A DNA stretch of 64,000 nt, from NCBI GenBank assembly GCA_012845835.1, contig JABAKD010000016.1, positions 16,831,625 through 16,895,624 on the forward strand, written 5' to 3'. The DNA comes from Undaria pinnatifida. Lineage: Eukaryota; Sar; Phaeophyceae; Laminariales; Alariaceae. The notes under the pieces were generated by a model. That model had not been told where the DNA came from and did not search any database. It saw nothing but the letters and a program-made list of their open reading frames with translations. Shown in pieces: positions 23,528 through 33,343 of the stretch (position 1 is its first letter; every line of letters starts with the position of its first letter). The position numbers and the translations under genes are program-made.

Positions 23528-24182
23528 GCCTATGAAACGAAGCGAGTACGAGCCACATGCGTGGAATGGCCGGTTGGTGTGTACACCAGCTCAGGCAGCA
23601 GATACTAGCCTACTGCTGTACAGTATTGAATGCGGTATCGTACAGCACCATAACTTGACGCGCGACGAGCGGACACTCCTTTCGACCAGGGAAATAAAGA
23701 CTGCACTGCGGGATCAGTAGGCGCTGCATGGAGGCTGAAATAATGTGGCATACCAGGTATGCCATACCAGTACGAATACGCAGCATGTCAGCATGACGCA
23801 CCACACGCACAGACAACAACGCAGAGCGAAGAATGGTCGGTTGACGTTAGCCAAACGTCAATCAAACCACCAACCACACTATTAAGAACCGCCGCCACCA
23901 CCACCACCATCACCACCGACACCACCACCACCCCGAAGACGAGGACACACGTCGATTTGCTGCAGCTCACCCTCGCTGCACACCATCCGGCTTGATCATG
24001 ATGTACGATCTCTCCATGCTCATGGTGGGCCTGCCTGTAGCCTCTACTGGCGCTGGCTTGGTTGCGGAAACATGACTAACTCTGTTCCCGGCAAAGGCAC
24101 TGGCCGAAGCTGTCGGGACGACGAACCCGAGCGCCGCCGGCAGGAGAGCCACGAGACCACACAGGAGAGTCCTCACCATCAT
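18218..24182 (-). CDS. NDK: Nucleoside diphosphate kinase, plastid-targeted
   Basis: NDPK transfers the gamma-phosphate of ATP to NDPs through a phosphohistidine. Exons on the minus strand: 24182-23971, 21820-21719, 19190-19016, 18343-18218. All introns are GT-AG, phases agree, and the product is 204 codons ending in TAG. Residues 1-19 are a hydrophobic signal peptide ([14 protein letters not shown]) followed by F20; a second ASAFAG motif puts F30 at +1. Both fit the bipartite plastid presequence of secondary-plastid algae. The kinase domain runs from about 57 to the C-terminus: [46 protein letters not shown], and NICHGSDS with active-site His170. It ends DWIYE, so the domain is full length (~150 residues). 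I chose the ATG at 24182 because it starts the signal peptide directly. An in-frame ATG at 24245 would put 21 extra residues in front of it and spoil that fit. The introns are filled with repeats. Confidence 0.95.
18478..18712 (+). repeat. CACACATA/ACACGCA dinucleotide-rich array
   Basis: Imperfect CA-rich array (ACACATACGCACACA variants, then CACGCAAATACACACACGCAG three times at ~40 bp) in the last NDK intron. Confidence 0.9.
18738..18945 (+). repeat. CTGCTA/CTGTTG trinucleotide-rich array
   Basis: Imperfect CTGCTACTG array in the same NDK intron. It ends ~70 bp before exon 3 on the transcribed strand. Confidence 0.9.
19863..20020. repeat. Long inverted repeat (30-base arms)
   Basis: The arms 19863-19892 and 19990-20020 are reverse complements with only two or three mismatches; the core is TTTTTCGACAACATGGTTGA. 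About 97 bases separate them. The repeat lies in an NDK intron, so it is transcribed and could fold as a hairpin. Confidence 0.8.
20100..21480 (+). repeat. Hierarchical ATGGTCGTC/ATGGTCGTT satellite
   Basis: Nearly 1.4 kb of 6- to 9-base ATGGTCGTY and ATCATGG variants. A longer conserved block (GTTGCAAACGAACGAGCACG, then TTCGAGACGGAGC) recurs about six times, near 20158, 20396, 20597, 20777, 21140 and 21420, at 180-360 bp spacing, so there are two repeat levels. It fills much of the NDK intron between exons 2 and 3. The long open frames on both strands follow from the 3-base register and are not genes. Confidence 0.9.
21571..21594. repeat. Perfect 24-base palindrome
   Basis: A perfect palindrome centred on AGATCT, each half reading GTCTACAGTAGA outward to the centre. 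It lies 125 bp from the donor side of NDK exon 2. Similar CTACTG/AAGTCTGCA words flank it. Confidence 0.9.
23105..23850 (+). repeat. Tandem repeat, three diverged ~250-bp units
   Basis: Units start near 23125, 23408 and 23640. Shared blocks are CTGCTGTAAGTA, ACAACTTGACG(C/G)G, TCAGAGAGG, GCAGCAGCAGCAGC and GAATGGCCGGTTG. They occupy the NDK intron next to exon 1. A fragment with the GACCGGTTGAGG block is at 21998-22020. Confidence 0.7.
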
Positions 24183-25200
24183 GCTTGAAAGAGCGTAAGA
24201 GGAATAGTACCAGGAGGAGAAGGAGGAGGTGAACAGAGGGAACACGGAACATGTTCATCCAAGGTTCATCTTGAATCATGGGGTTTTGTTGAGACCTTCG
24301 AGGCATTATCAAAGTGGGGCCAAATTTGACCAATTAAGACCCCAACGGCCGCCACGATCCGAATCCATCCAGAATCCATCCTGTCCCGGATCCATACAAA
24401 CGATTCATATCGTATTGAGGGATTGGGATCAAGGCATGCACTCACAGCTCTTCGTCTTGTGCGCCTTGTATACAGTAGTGTAATAGCCGTTGTTGTTTAT
24501 CACAGTGACTACGCGTCGGGCGTCTTCTAGGATAAATTACGGGCGTCTTCTAGGATAAATCAGGTATATATCCCCGTATAACGACACAAGCGACAACGAT
24601 AAGGGCGATCTCATCAACCGCCTGTTTTAGGGCAGAGCGTGCAGCAGTACGGATACCGTCATGCTGTGCGCGTGTCGTGTAGCTCCTTACGTTGCACGTC
24701 GGGCGCATCTCCTACCCCTGCAGCTCGGGCCAATTCGTATGGCCAATGTGTCATTTTTTTCAACGCCTATCAGCTCTGAAAATCCTATCAAACAAAGCTA
24801 GTGTTCAACAACTTTTTTTTTTTTTTTTCCGTTCTGCTGTATAACGTGCAGCTCCTAAATGGCTGTCAGGTACCACGCTACCAGGTATAGCAGAACATAC
24901 ATAATAAAACCGAAGGATGTCAGATGAGGAATGTTACATATGGTACAGCAGTCAGTGCACACTAAAATAGATATGGCTGGCATTCGGAGGCTAAAACCAC
25001 GCATAGTCGTGTGCGTACTTAGGGCCGTTCCTACAACAACGAGCAAATATTTAACAGGAATCGCAACCTTTGGGTGTGACAAAATATCACGAATCCTGAC
25101 ATGTTATGCCTAACGGTAAAATAAGATATGTCACGTTTCGTGACATTTACACTCAAAGCGCCACAGACTTTTCAGCATTTATTTATTTCCTGAGGGCAGT
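24183..25200. other. Upstream of NDK, no gene seen
   Basis: This should hold the NDK promoter and 5' UTR. I see no convincing core promoter element. A 24-base duplication (GGCGTCTTCTAGGATAAAT twice) is at about 24517-24559, and TACCAGGTA is at 24881. Confidence 0.5.
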
Positions 25201-25214
25201 CGCTCATCGTCCGC

Positions 25215-25700
25215 AGTACCACGTCTTTCCTCGCAATCGGCGTGCTTGGCAGGGTCTGCCATGGCCCATATATGCCCCCGCCGGCCTCGGATATCCTCTC
25301 TCTCGGTGTAGATGGGGTGCAGAGTGGTTTTGTGTGTCTTGATCAGGCGTGTTTTCGTGTTTTCAAGAGGTGTGCCGTTTGTCACGAATCGTGATTATGA
25401 ATCGTGTTGGAAAAGTCTAGAAAAAAAAATGTGATGATTCGTGTTTTTTTGTCGTCATGGCATGGCCCATTATATATGCCCCCACCGGCCATGGATATCC
25501 TCTCTCTCGGTGTAGATGCGGTGCGGAGTGGTTTTGTGTGTCTTGATAAGGCGAGTTTTCGTGTTTTCACGAGGTGTGCCATTTGTCACGAATCGTGATT
25601 ATGAATCGTGCTGGAAAAATCTAGAAAAAAAATGTCATGATTCGTGAATTTTTGTCACACATACATCATGACGTGAAAAATCAGGTGGATTCTTGACAAA
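25215..25700 (+). repeat. Two tandem ~203-bp units with TGTCACGAATCGTGA
   Basis: 25261-25460 and 25464-25665 are about 90% alike by eye (shared GATATCCTCTCTCTCGGTG, GTGGTTTTGTGTGTCTTGAT, TGTCACGAATCGTGATTATG). The unit contains TCACGAATCGTGA, a 13-base inverted repeat. Diverged TGTCACG words extend from 25125 to 25720. Confidence 0.85.
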
Positions 25701-25719
25701 ATGTCACGATTCTTGACAT

Positions 25720-27800
25720 TTTTTGTTCGTTAGGAATGCCCCTTAGACACAATCGAACAGCCTCGACGATTTAAGAAGAAGATGGTACTTGTATATTCAA
25801 TGGAAAGGGGCGCTCGTTGGACGAGTAAAAGCTTATAGGACGACGAATAACGAAATGCTCAGATGCGGGTGCGACAAAAGTTCCCAAGACCAACCGCGAA
25901 ACGTTTCTGCTACCGATTAATAGGGTGTTTGTGATGTTCAAATTCTGGTCTGGTTTTGGAGCCGCAGGTCATTCAGATGATCAAAACAGAACAGGGTTTG
26001 AAATTGCGTGCGAGAACCCACATCTTAGATAGTCACCCGGAACGTCGTAATTTCCGGGTAGTGCGGGACTTGCGCAAGCTCACCCCCTAACAAACCCCCC
26101 GGCCATGAGAAAATAGCCTTCCGCCGGACTTAGGTTGCCTCTATCCAACGAAGTCACAGCGGCGGTCCTAACACGTCATTAGCATGATGCACAGCAGCAC
26201 ACCAGTCTTGCAGGAACCCTCCAACCTCCAACTCTTGCTAAGAAGAACTACAACAGCAAGTATTAAGCATGGTAGTTGTACACACACGCGATCGTCCTCC
26301 TCAAACAAACCGCCGAGTTTCGGTGCACCGTGCGCTCGAGGAAGGGTTATTCGCGCTGTCAAGCGGTGAACACTCCAAGGCACTCCATGTCCTCGGCATC
26401 CTGCTTTGCCGTCTCGGAGGCTGCGGGTGTCGTCTCATTGACTGAGCAGCATGAAAAATACAAGATGGCGTTCCAGACGGCGCAGCTGGACGATAACCTT
26501 AGCGTGCAGAGCTCCGGGTCTCTTGTGCAGAGACGTCTGGCATGTTAGCTTTCTTCTCCCCCGCCCCGTCGTCTCTAGTTGGGGGTATCGCCACGCCAAC
26601 GAACGAGTGTTTTGCACGCTTCACGTTGCCTCGTGTTCGACTGTTGCGTTGCTGCCGTGGTGGACGCTGTGATAAGTAGCTGCTGTACATGCGTAGCCAA
26701 GACGACGATAGTTTCTTGCCAAATACCGAGTTTCCATTGGTCTGGGGCAACGTCGGGTTGTCCAGGCCAATAAAAAATGTTGCTCTATTTCAACCCCCCC
26801 GAAAAAAACAAACCCAATCCGACATTTTTTTTTGGTGGTATGGACACATTCGTCCGATTTTGGATCCCGTTTTCGGGAGTGGAGTTTTGTTTGGGATTGG
26901 GGGAAAAGAAAATCACCAAACCGAATCAGAATCTAAACATCGCAAACACCCTAGTACCCATTGTCAGAATCCGGTGTAGTCACCGTAACCGCAACAGCAA
27001 CGGTTACTCTAGACACACCAATCGATTGTAATGGACTCCAATACCCTATATTTAACACGCCTTTCCGATGGATGTACCATATGATGTATCGAACGATGTC
27101 TATATAGTCTACATGCCAGGTATTTTCGTCGTGTTTTATTGCTAACAATTTCTGTTTCACGCTCGCTCGTCTACACAAGCTCAATCGTGTGACGTGCGCG
27201 ATAGAATAGCGTACTGCTGTAGGGGAGCACTATTATTAGCATTCCCCGTGGATGGACCCTGTGGACCCTGTGGCGCCGTGTGTGTTCTCGGTTGCTTGCT
27301 GTTGTGGTGGCGACTGTATATACACGAAGCATGGTTGAGAGGTATGTTATCTGTGTATCGTACGTTGTCAACGTGTTGCGCCTGCACCGAACAAGATTTC
27401 CGCCACCCGGGCGGCGTCAAAATACATTACAAAATTGAACTATCTCAAAGGGGGGGGTTCGCCTTGTCTTTGGCATTTATTGCACCTGGCATTACACCAT
27501 ACAGCGTAGTTCTTTGCCACTTAACTACGAGGCGCACGCTATCATACAACCTTTGATGTTACACAGGCAAATACCAACAACAACCGCTCGACACACCATC
27601 AAAAAAAGGGTCACACAAGATTTTAAAGCACGACAGGAATGCTCCAAAACCTCTATGCACCTATCGCCATATATGAGGAACGGGAGCAGGGGAGAGGGCG
27701 GGGACGGGGGGGGTCAAGCACGATAATAAGTGCTGGCCAAGGCTACGATAAAGGGAGCACTTCACTTAGTTTACTTTCGCGACTTGGGGCCACTCGCGTG
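25720..27800. other. Intergenic, nothing recognised
   Basis: Short open frames occur on both strands, but none has a recognisable domain or exon structure. No repeats stand out apart from a short TGGACCCTG duplication near 27250. Confidence 0.5.
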
Positions 27801-27824
27801 AGTGACTATCCCGGTCTCCGGCAC

Positions 27825-28660
27825 TACTTGCATTTTGCGTGGAAGCTACTTGCATTTTGCGTGGAAGCTCATGAAAGCTTCCGTGGAAGCTTTCACCGTG
27901 CTCATGGAAGCTTCCATGAAAGATATGGAAGCTATGGAAGCTTCCATGGAAGCAATTAAAGCGGTGGAAGCTTCCATGAAATCTTCCATGGAAGTAACTT
28001 CCACAGGAGCTTTCACAAAAGCTTCCACGAAAGCTTCCACCGACGTAACTTCCACGGGAGCCTCCATGGAAGTAACTTCCACGAAAGCTTTCATTGAAGC
28101 TTTCATGGAAGCAGTGGAAGCTTTCGCGAAAGTTATGGAAGCTTTCATGGAAGTGACTTCCACGGAAGCTTTCATGGAAGCTTCCGTGGAAGCTTACATG
28201 GAAGATATGGAAGAACTGAAAGCTTCCACCGACGTAACTTCCACGGAAGCTTCTACGAAAGCTTCCACGAAAGCTTCCATGGAAGTAACTTCCACGAAAG
28301 CCTCCATGGAAGCTTTCATGGAAGTAATGAAAGCTTTCGCGAAAGTTATGGAAGCTCTCATGGAAGCTTTCATGGAAGTAATGGAAGCTTTCGCGAAAGT
28401 TATGGAAGCTTTCATGAAAGTAACTTTCACGGAAGCTTCCGTGAAAGCTTCCATGGAAGTTATGGAAGATATGAAAGCTTCCACGGAAGTAACTTCCACG
28501 GAAGCTTCCACGAAAGCTTCCGCTAAAGCTTCCATCGAAGTAACTTCCACGAATCTTCCATGGAAGCTTTCGTGGAAGTAACGGAAGCTTCCGTGGAAGT
28601 CGTGGAAGCTTCCATGGAAGCGATGGAAGCTTCCATGGAAGCTTTCACGAGCTTCCACCA
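27825..28660. repeat. Self-complementary AAGCTTCCATGGAAGC satellite
   Basis: About 800 bp built of 12-base modules such as GAAGCTTCCATG and GAAGTAACTTCCACG. Because GGAAGCTTCC is its own reverse complement, both strands read almost the same. Register is a multiple of three, so open frames run along both strands (259 codons from 27802 on plus; 172 codons ending at 28194 on minus) with similar low-complexity M-E-A-F/S-T peptides. I do not regard either as a gene. Dozens of AAGCTT sites occur. Confidence 0.9.
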
Positions 28661-29384
28661 AAAATGGAGATAGTGCAGGTGGCCCGACTATCCTTTCGCT
28701 GCGCCAACACAATAATCAAAATCATGTTTTTGACTGAGGTAAGGAGTCGCTCGCATTAAGTATAGCGGTCTATAGGCCCGGTAGTAAAATGGGGGATATA
28801 CCCCCTTTGCCGTAGCTCGGTCTGCCGCAAGACCTCAACGCCCCCACCTCCAGAAGCCACGGAGCGTGACGGGCGCGGGGAGGGCTAAGCACAACAATGT
28901 CTGCCCCAGGGCCTCAACGCACCCACCTCCAGCTGCGAGGAGGGGGTGGGGCGTGGGGTAGGGACCAATGTTTCAATAGCAATCGTCGCCACTCCACGCT
29001 CAAGAAAATTGACGACACCAGATCCGGTCGGACGGCCGGTTTGTTCTTACAGCAGAGAGGTATTAATGGTTGAAGCACCCTCCTTCCTTGCACCATACCT
29101 GACAAGTTAAAAAAAATCACAAACGTCCACCCCAAAAGAATCATGAATATGGTACTCTCCTGTGTGCATTTGTAGCACGAATATGCACGAGCGCACGGTA
29201 TGACATTGGACCACAGTTTAGAACCAGCCCGGTGCGTCATCAAAAAAAAAAAAAAAAAAAACAGATATTTTGGCACACAACAACGCAATTCTCCCACATC
29301 CTCCTCTGCCCGTCTACTCCCTCCCCAGGTCCGAAAACGAATGCAGTGCGGTGTAAAAATAACCAGAATGGAGTAACACAGGGT
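28661..29384. other. Intergenic, nothing recognised
   Basis: No gene. 28826-28965 contains an ~81-bp duplication (CCTCAACGC-CCCACCTCCAG twice). There is a poly-A run at 29241-29262. Confidence 0.5.
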
Positions 29385-29605
29385 TTTCACGGGTCGGATC
29401 ACTTCTCACGGGGCGGGTTATCCGACCCGACCCATGGGTTTTTAGAAACTTGTTGGCCCGACCTGTACCCGACCCGACCCGTGAGTTTTTAAAACTTATT
29501 GACCCAACCTGACTCGACTCGACCCGACCTGTGAGAACCTCCTGGCCCGACCCGACTAAACCCGCGAAAGTTAGAAACTTCCTGACCCGACTAGCGGGAA
29601 GGATC
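29385..29605 (+). repeat. CCCGACCCGTGAG minisatellite, ~4 units
   Basis: Units of about 55-60 bp with the core CCCGACCCGTGAGTTTTTA and AAACTTGTTGGCCCGACC. Confidence 0.85.
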
Positions 29606-30099
29606 TGGACCCGTGAATACTGCTGAAAAAAAGTCACGCAAACAACCAAAAAAACATACATACACCTTGAAAAGGTGGAACGGAGAAAGCACCGCCAGAA
29701 CAAAGCGGATCGGACACATACCACGCCACAACGTGCCGCAAAAATGTGGAATGGAAGGGGAAAAAAAAAAAAATGCCCGGCGAACCGCATACCTGGTGTC
29801 TCATACACCAGTAGACAGTAATATCGGCAGTATAGTAGTACCACAGTATATTATGATAGTTGCACACAACAAACACACTGCTTTTGTCTCGTCTTCAAAC
29901 GCACGATCACCATCATCATCACCATGACACCCAGCAGCAGCGGCAATAATGGCAGCAACAGCAGCGGCAACAGCAACAGTGATAATAAACCCAGACGTGA
30001 ACACGCGTACGCACCTGTCCTACAGTCATCCCAAACAGATGAAAGGGGGCGCGGAGAGAGAGTAAAAAAACAGCAAACAACGACAACTTGTAGTCAATC

Positions 30100-30690
30100 C
30101 ACCTGTCTACCCGCACAGCTCTCATCCCACAGCGCACAGCTCAAACGCCACAGCTCATACCTCACAGCGCACAGCTTTCGCCGCATAACGTACAGCGCAT
30201 AGCTCACAGATCACAACCAGCAGCGAGAAAGCGCACTCCCGGCCTTAAAACAAATAAATGAGGGTGGGGGGAGGGGGAAACCATTCTACACACAGTGGCA
30301 ACTTTGACTTTCCTCCACCAGTCTATCATACTCGCACAGCTCATATGACTCACAACCACAGCTCATACCGCTGACTGCCTACAGCTGACAGCTCACAGCC
30401 TGGAGCCCCCGAGCTCACAACCAGCAGCGGGAAAGCGCACTCCCAGCCAAAAGACAAATAAATGAATGGGGGAGAGATACAAAAACTGGCACATAAAATG
30501 GCACCTTTGATTTTTCGTCCGCATGCCTATCATGTGTCATCACAGCTCATATAGCTCACAGCCACAGCTTCCAGCACACGGCTGACAGACCACAACTCAG
30601 CTGACGACTAACAACCATCAACGAGAAAGCGCAATCCAGGCCAAAAAACAAAATAATAAGAAAGCAAACAAATGAACGAGCGTGAATACG
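30100..30690 (+). repeat. Tandem ~205-bp units with CACAGCTCA
   Basis: Three units begin near 30205, 30412 and 30613 with AGCGAGAAAGCGCACTCC-GGCC, then AAACAAATAAATGA. CACAGCTCATA words precede each unit. Confidence 0.85.
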
Positions 30691-32506
30691 ATAAGACCAA
30701 CCCCTTTCTCACAAGCAACGGACGCGAGCGATGATGAACAACGCCCGGTTTTAAATCAACCAAAATGTCGAGCGAGCCCCGCGAACGAGATATATCCCGC
30801 CAGCGACAAGCAAATATGGGACAGAGGTAAACAACAAAAAAACGACATAAAAAAAGAATGCCAGATACCTCGCTACGAAGCGACAAGCAAATAAGGCATA
30901 ACGGTAAATAAAACGCGATAGGTAAAAAAGGAGCGGGCAAAGTAAGCAACAAGCAACCGCGCGACAAGCCAAGAGGCGGCAAGCACGGCGCTAGCGTCAT
31001 CGCCGAACACGCACACGTGCTTGTACCGACGAATCTCACAGCTTACCCAGAAAACACGGAGGGGGGGGATGCCGGAAGCCCGTCCGTCCATCGCAGCATC
31101 AATAGCAGCAATCGCAGTCAGAGTCGCATGCAGCCTCCCTCCACCACAAGACCTCCCCAAAAACAACCGAGCTGTTCCTGCTCCTAAGGCTGTTGTCGTA
31201 ATAAATATAATACCAGAAGACCGTCTCTGTCTCCTTCTCTCCCTTTGCCTCAGCGCGACATGCACCCCGTGGATGCGTGGTCAATGGGTCAAAAGACTAA
31301 GGTAAGAAACACATTAATACGTCCCCCTTTCCGCCGCCACCGCCGCTACCACCGCTGCTAATTAGCGGGAGCGTTTCGAAAGACGACGGAACGCCAGCAC
31401 TCGCCCCACCTCACCCCGCCCCACCCCACGTCCCTCGCGAGGTAGATAAACGAACAAGAAAATCAGGTAAAGTACAAAGACTGAAGCAGCGAGAGGCTTC
31501 GTTCCCACTGCGGTAACCTCTGCACCAACCAACAAAGCCGCAGCGCCGACAAACAACCACTGCACTGATCAGTCGGGGTAACTGTTAAACCAATCAATGT
31601 AGAAGTTGCTGTAACATTGAGTCAGCGGGGTGCGTGGGAAGTCAGCGCCGATAAACTAAACATGCACCAGGCTCACGAACTGGCAATTCGCGGCATATAA
31701 AAGTGTCGGATACTGCTGAATTGTTGTTCACAGTTTCGGCCTAATAAGACTGCAACTATTTAGCCGGCAAAAGGGTCAACACTGCTTGCTGCTGCAGCTG
31801 TGCTAGATAAAAGAGTGTCCATCTGGCCAACCACAGCACCAAATCACAGGTTGTTACGCTCCAATAAATGACGTATCTCATCTGGCCAACAAGCGCCTGA
31901 CAATACTTCTATCGTGTCCGACAAAACATTCCCATATAGCCGACAAGCCCCTCATCATTGCTGCAGCTCTGCCTGAACATATTGCCCATCGAGCAAACAA
32001 TAATTTCAAGCTACCGACTGTACATTTCCCATGACAAAAAATACCCCATTAAGCCAAGCTACCGCGCCACATTCTAACGCCTCTCTAAAACGAAAAACGA
32101 GCTCTTCACGCCCGTACGCCCCCACACCCTGCTCACCCACGCACACCGCGCGCACCCCAGACATGAGTGAGAGCCGGCAATTCAAAACGATATGTTACAT
32201 TCCCCCAGCCGAACCAACAAACGAGTAGTCCTGCTCTTAACCGCTTTGCTGAATACATTGAAATTGTCAAAAGAGCGAGCAGCAACCAACCAAGCAATTA
32301 CGCAACCAAGCAGATATGCCAGCACGCAAACACGCAAACACGCACGCAAGCCAAACAAGCAAGCAAGCAAGCAAACCAAACCAAAGCGCCTTTCCAAAAG
32401 GACCTGCCACATCAGCAGCACCATGGCAGACAGCACACACAAGATGCACACGAACAAAAAGATGAACACTTCGGGTATCATACTAAGAGTATACTGCTTG
32501 AGTAGC
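30690..32506. other. Intergenic, no secure gene
   Basis: No defensible coding region. 31250-31300 shares ~40 bases with 48168-48207 (see findings). 31800-32010 has diverged ~60-bp repeats with CATCTGGCCAACAAGCG. Confidence 0.5.
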
Positions 32507-32595
32507 ACACGCACACGCACACGCACACGCACACGCACACGCACACGCACACGCACACGCACACGCACACGCACACGCACACGCACACGCACACG
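32507..32595 (+). repeat. (CACACG)n microsatellite
   Basis: Fourteen nearly perfect ACGCAC hexamers. The Arg-Val or Thr-Arg frames over it are artefacts. Confidence 0.95.
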
Positions 32596-33343
32596 CGCAT
32601 TACGTGACGGCCACTGCATGTGCGAGCTTAAACCTGACTCTTGTCACTATTGCAAAAAGTACCGCAGCTCCAACCCCAAGTCCCTTGTCCGCCCTGGAAG
32701 CACGGATATACCTCTATGGGAAGTAACAGCATGGCTGTGAATGGGAGCAGATTCATCCGAATCTATTGGATTGATTCAAGCGACATCGAAATCTAAAAAA
32801 TAGATCCCAATAGTTCTGATATCTACGCATCGCTTGTCACCGGCTATACTGCCCCTCCCACAAGCTGGGGGAGGCAGCTCGCTTTCGCTCACGCTACTCG
32901 CGTTGCCCGCCCGGCTCGGGTCGCTCTCTAAAATTTGCCGATAACAAATCAAGCGAGAATCAGTTGATAAAAAAAAAGTCTAATCAGTAATCGGCTTAAC
33001 CAAAATAAATGTATAATAGTTCAATCGATGTTTTGCTCCCATTCACCGCCAGCCCTATTACAACCTTTTTTAGGATCCACGTTTAGTGACCAAAAAAAAA
33101 GAAGCGACGAACGTTTTTCTTGTCAAACGTCTAGGACGAGCGCGACACAATACGAAGACCCCCACGCCGCGCGCATGTCGCACAGCTCCTAACACTGTTC
33201 AGCCACACACCGATCCCCAGCAGCCCAAGCTGCTTGGTGTGGCCGATGTTGCAACCGTTCTACCCGCCTGACGCCCCCAAAGGGAACTTCTTTCCGATTT
33301 TTTCTCGCTCCGATTCACCGCCAGCAGTAGTTGTCACAACAAC
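32596..33343. other. Downstream of the anoctamin gene
   Basis: It should include the anoctamin 3' UTR. ATTCACCGCCAGC occurs twice (33042 and 33314) within diverged ~265-bp repeats. No other feature was seen. Confidence 0.5.

Noticed and set aside
27802..28581. 259-codon open frame on the plus strand and matching frames on the minus strand
   Set aside because: Produced by the self-complementary 12-base satellite in a 3-base register; no unique sequence and no domain.
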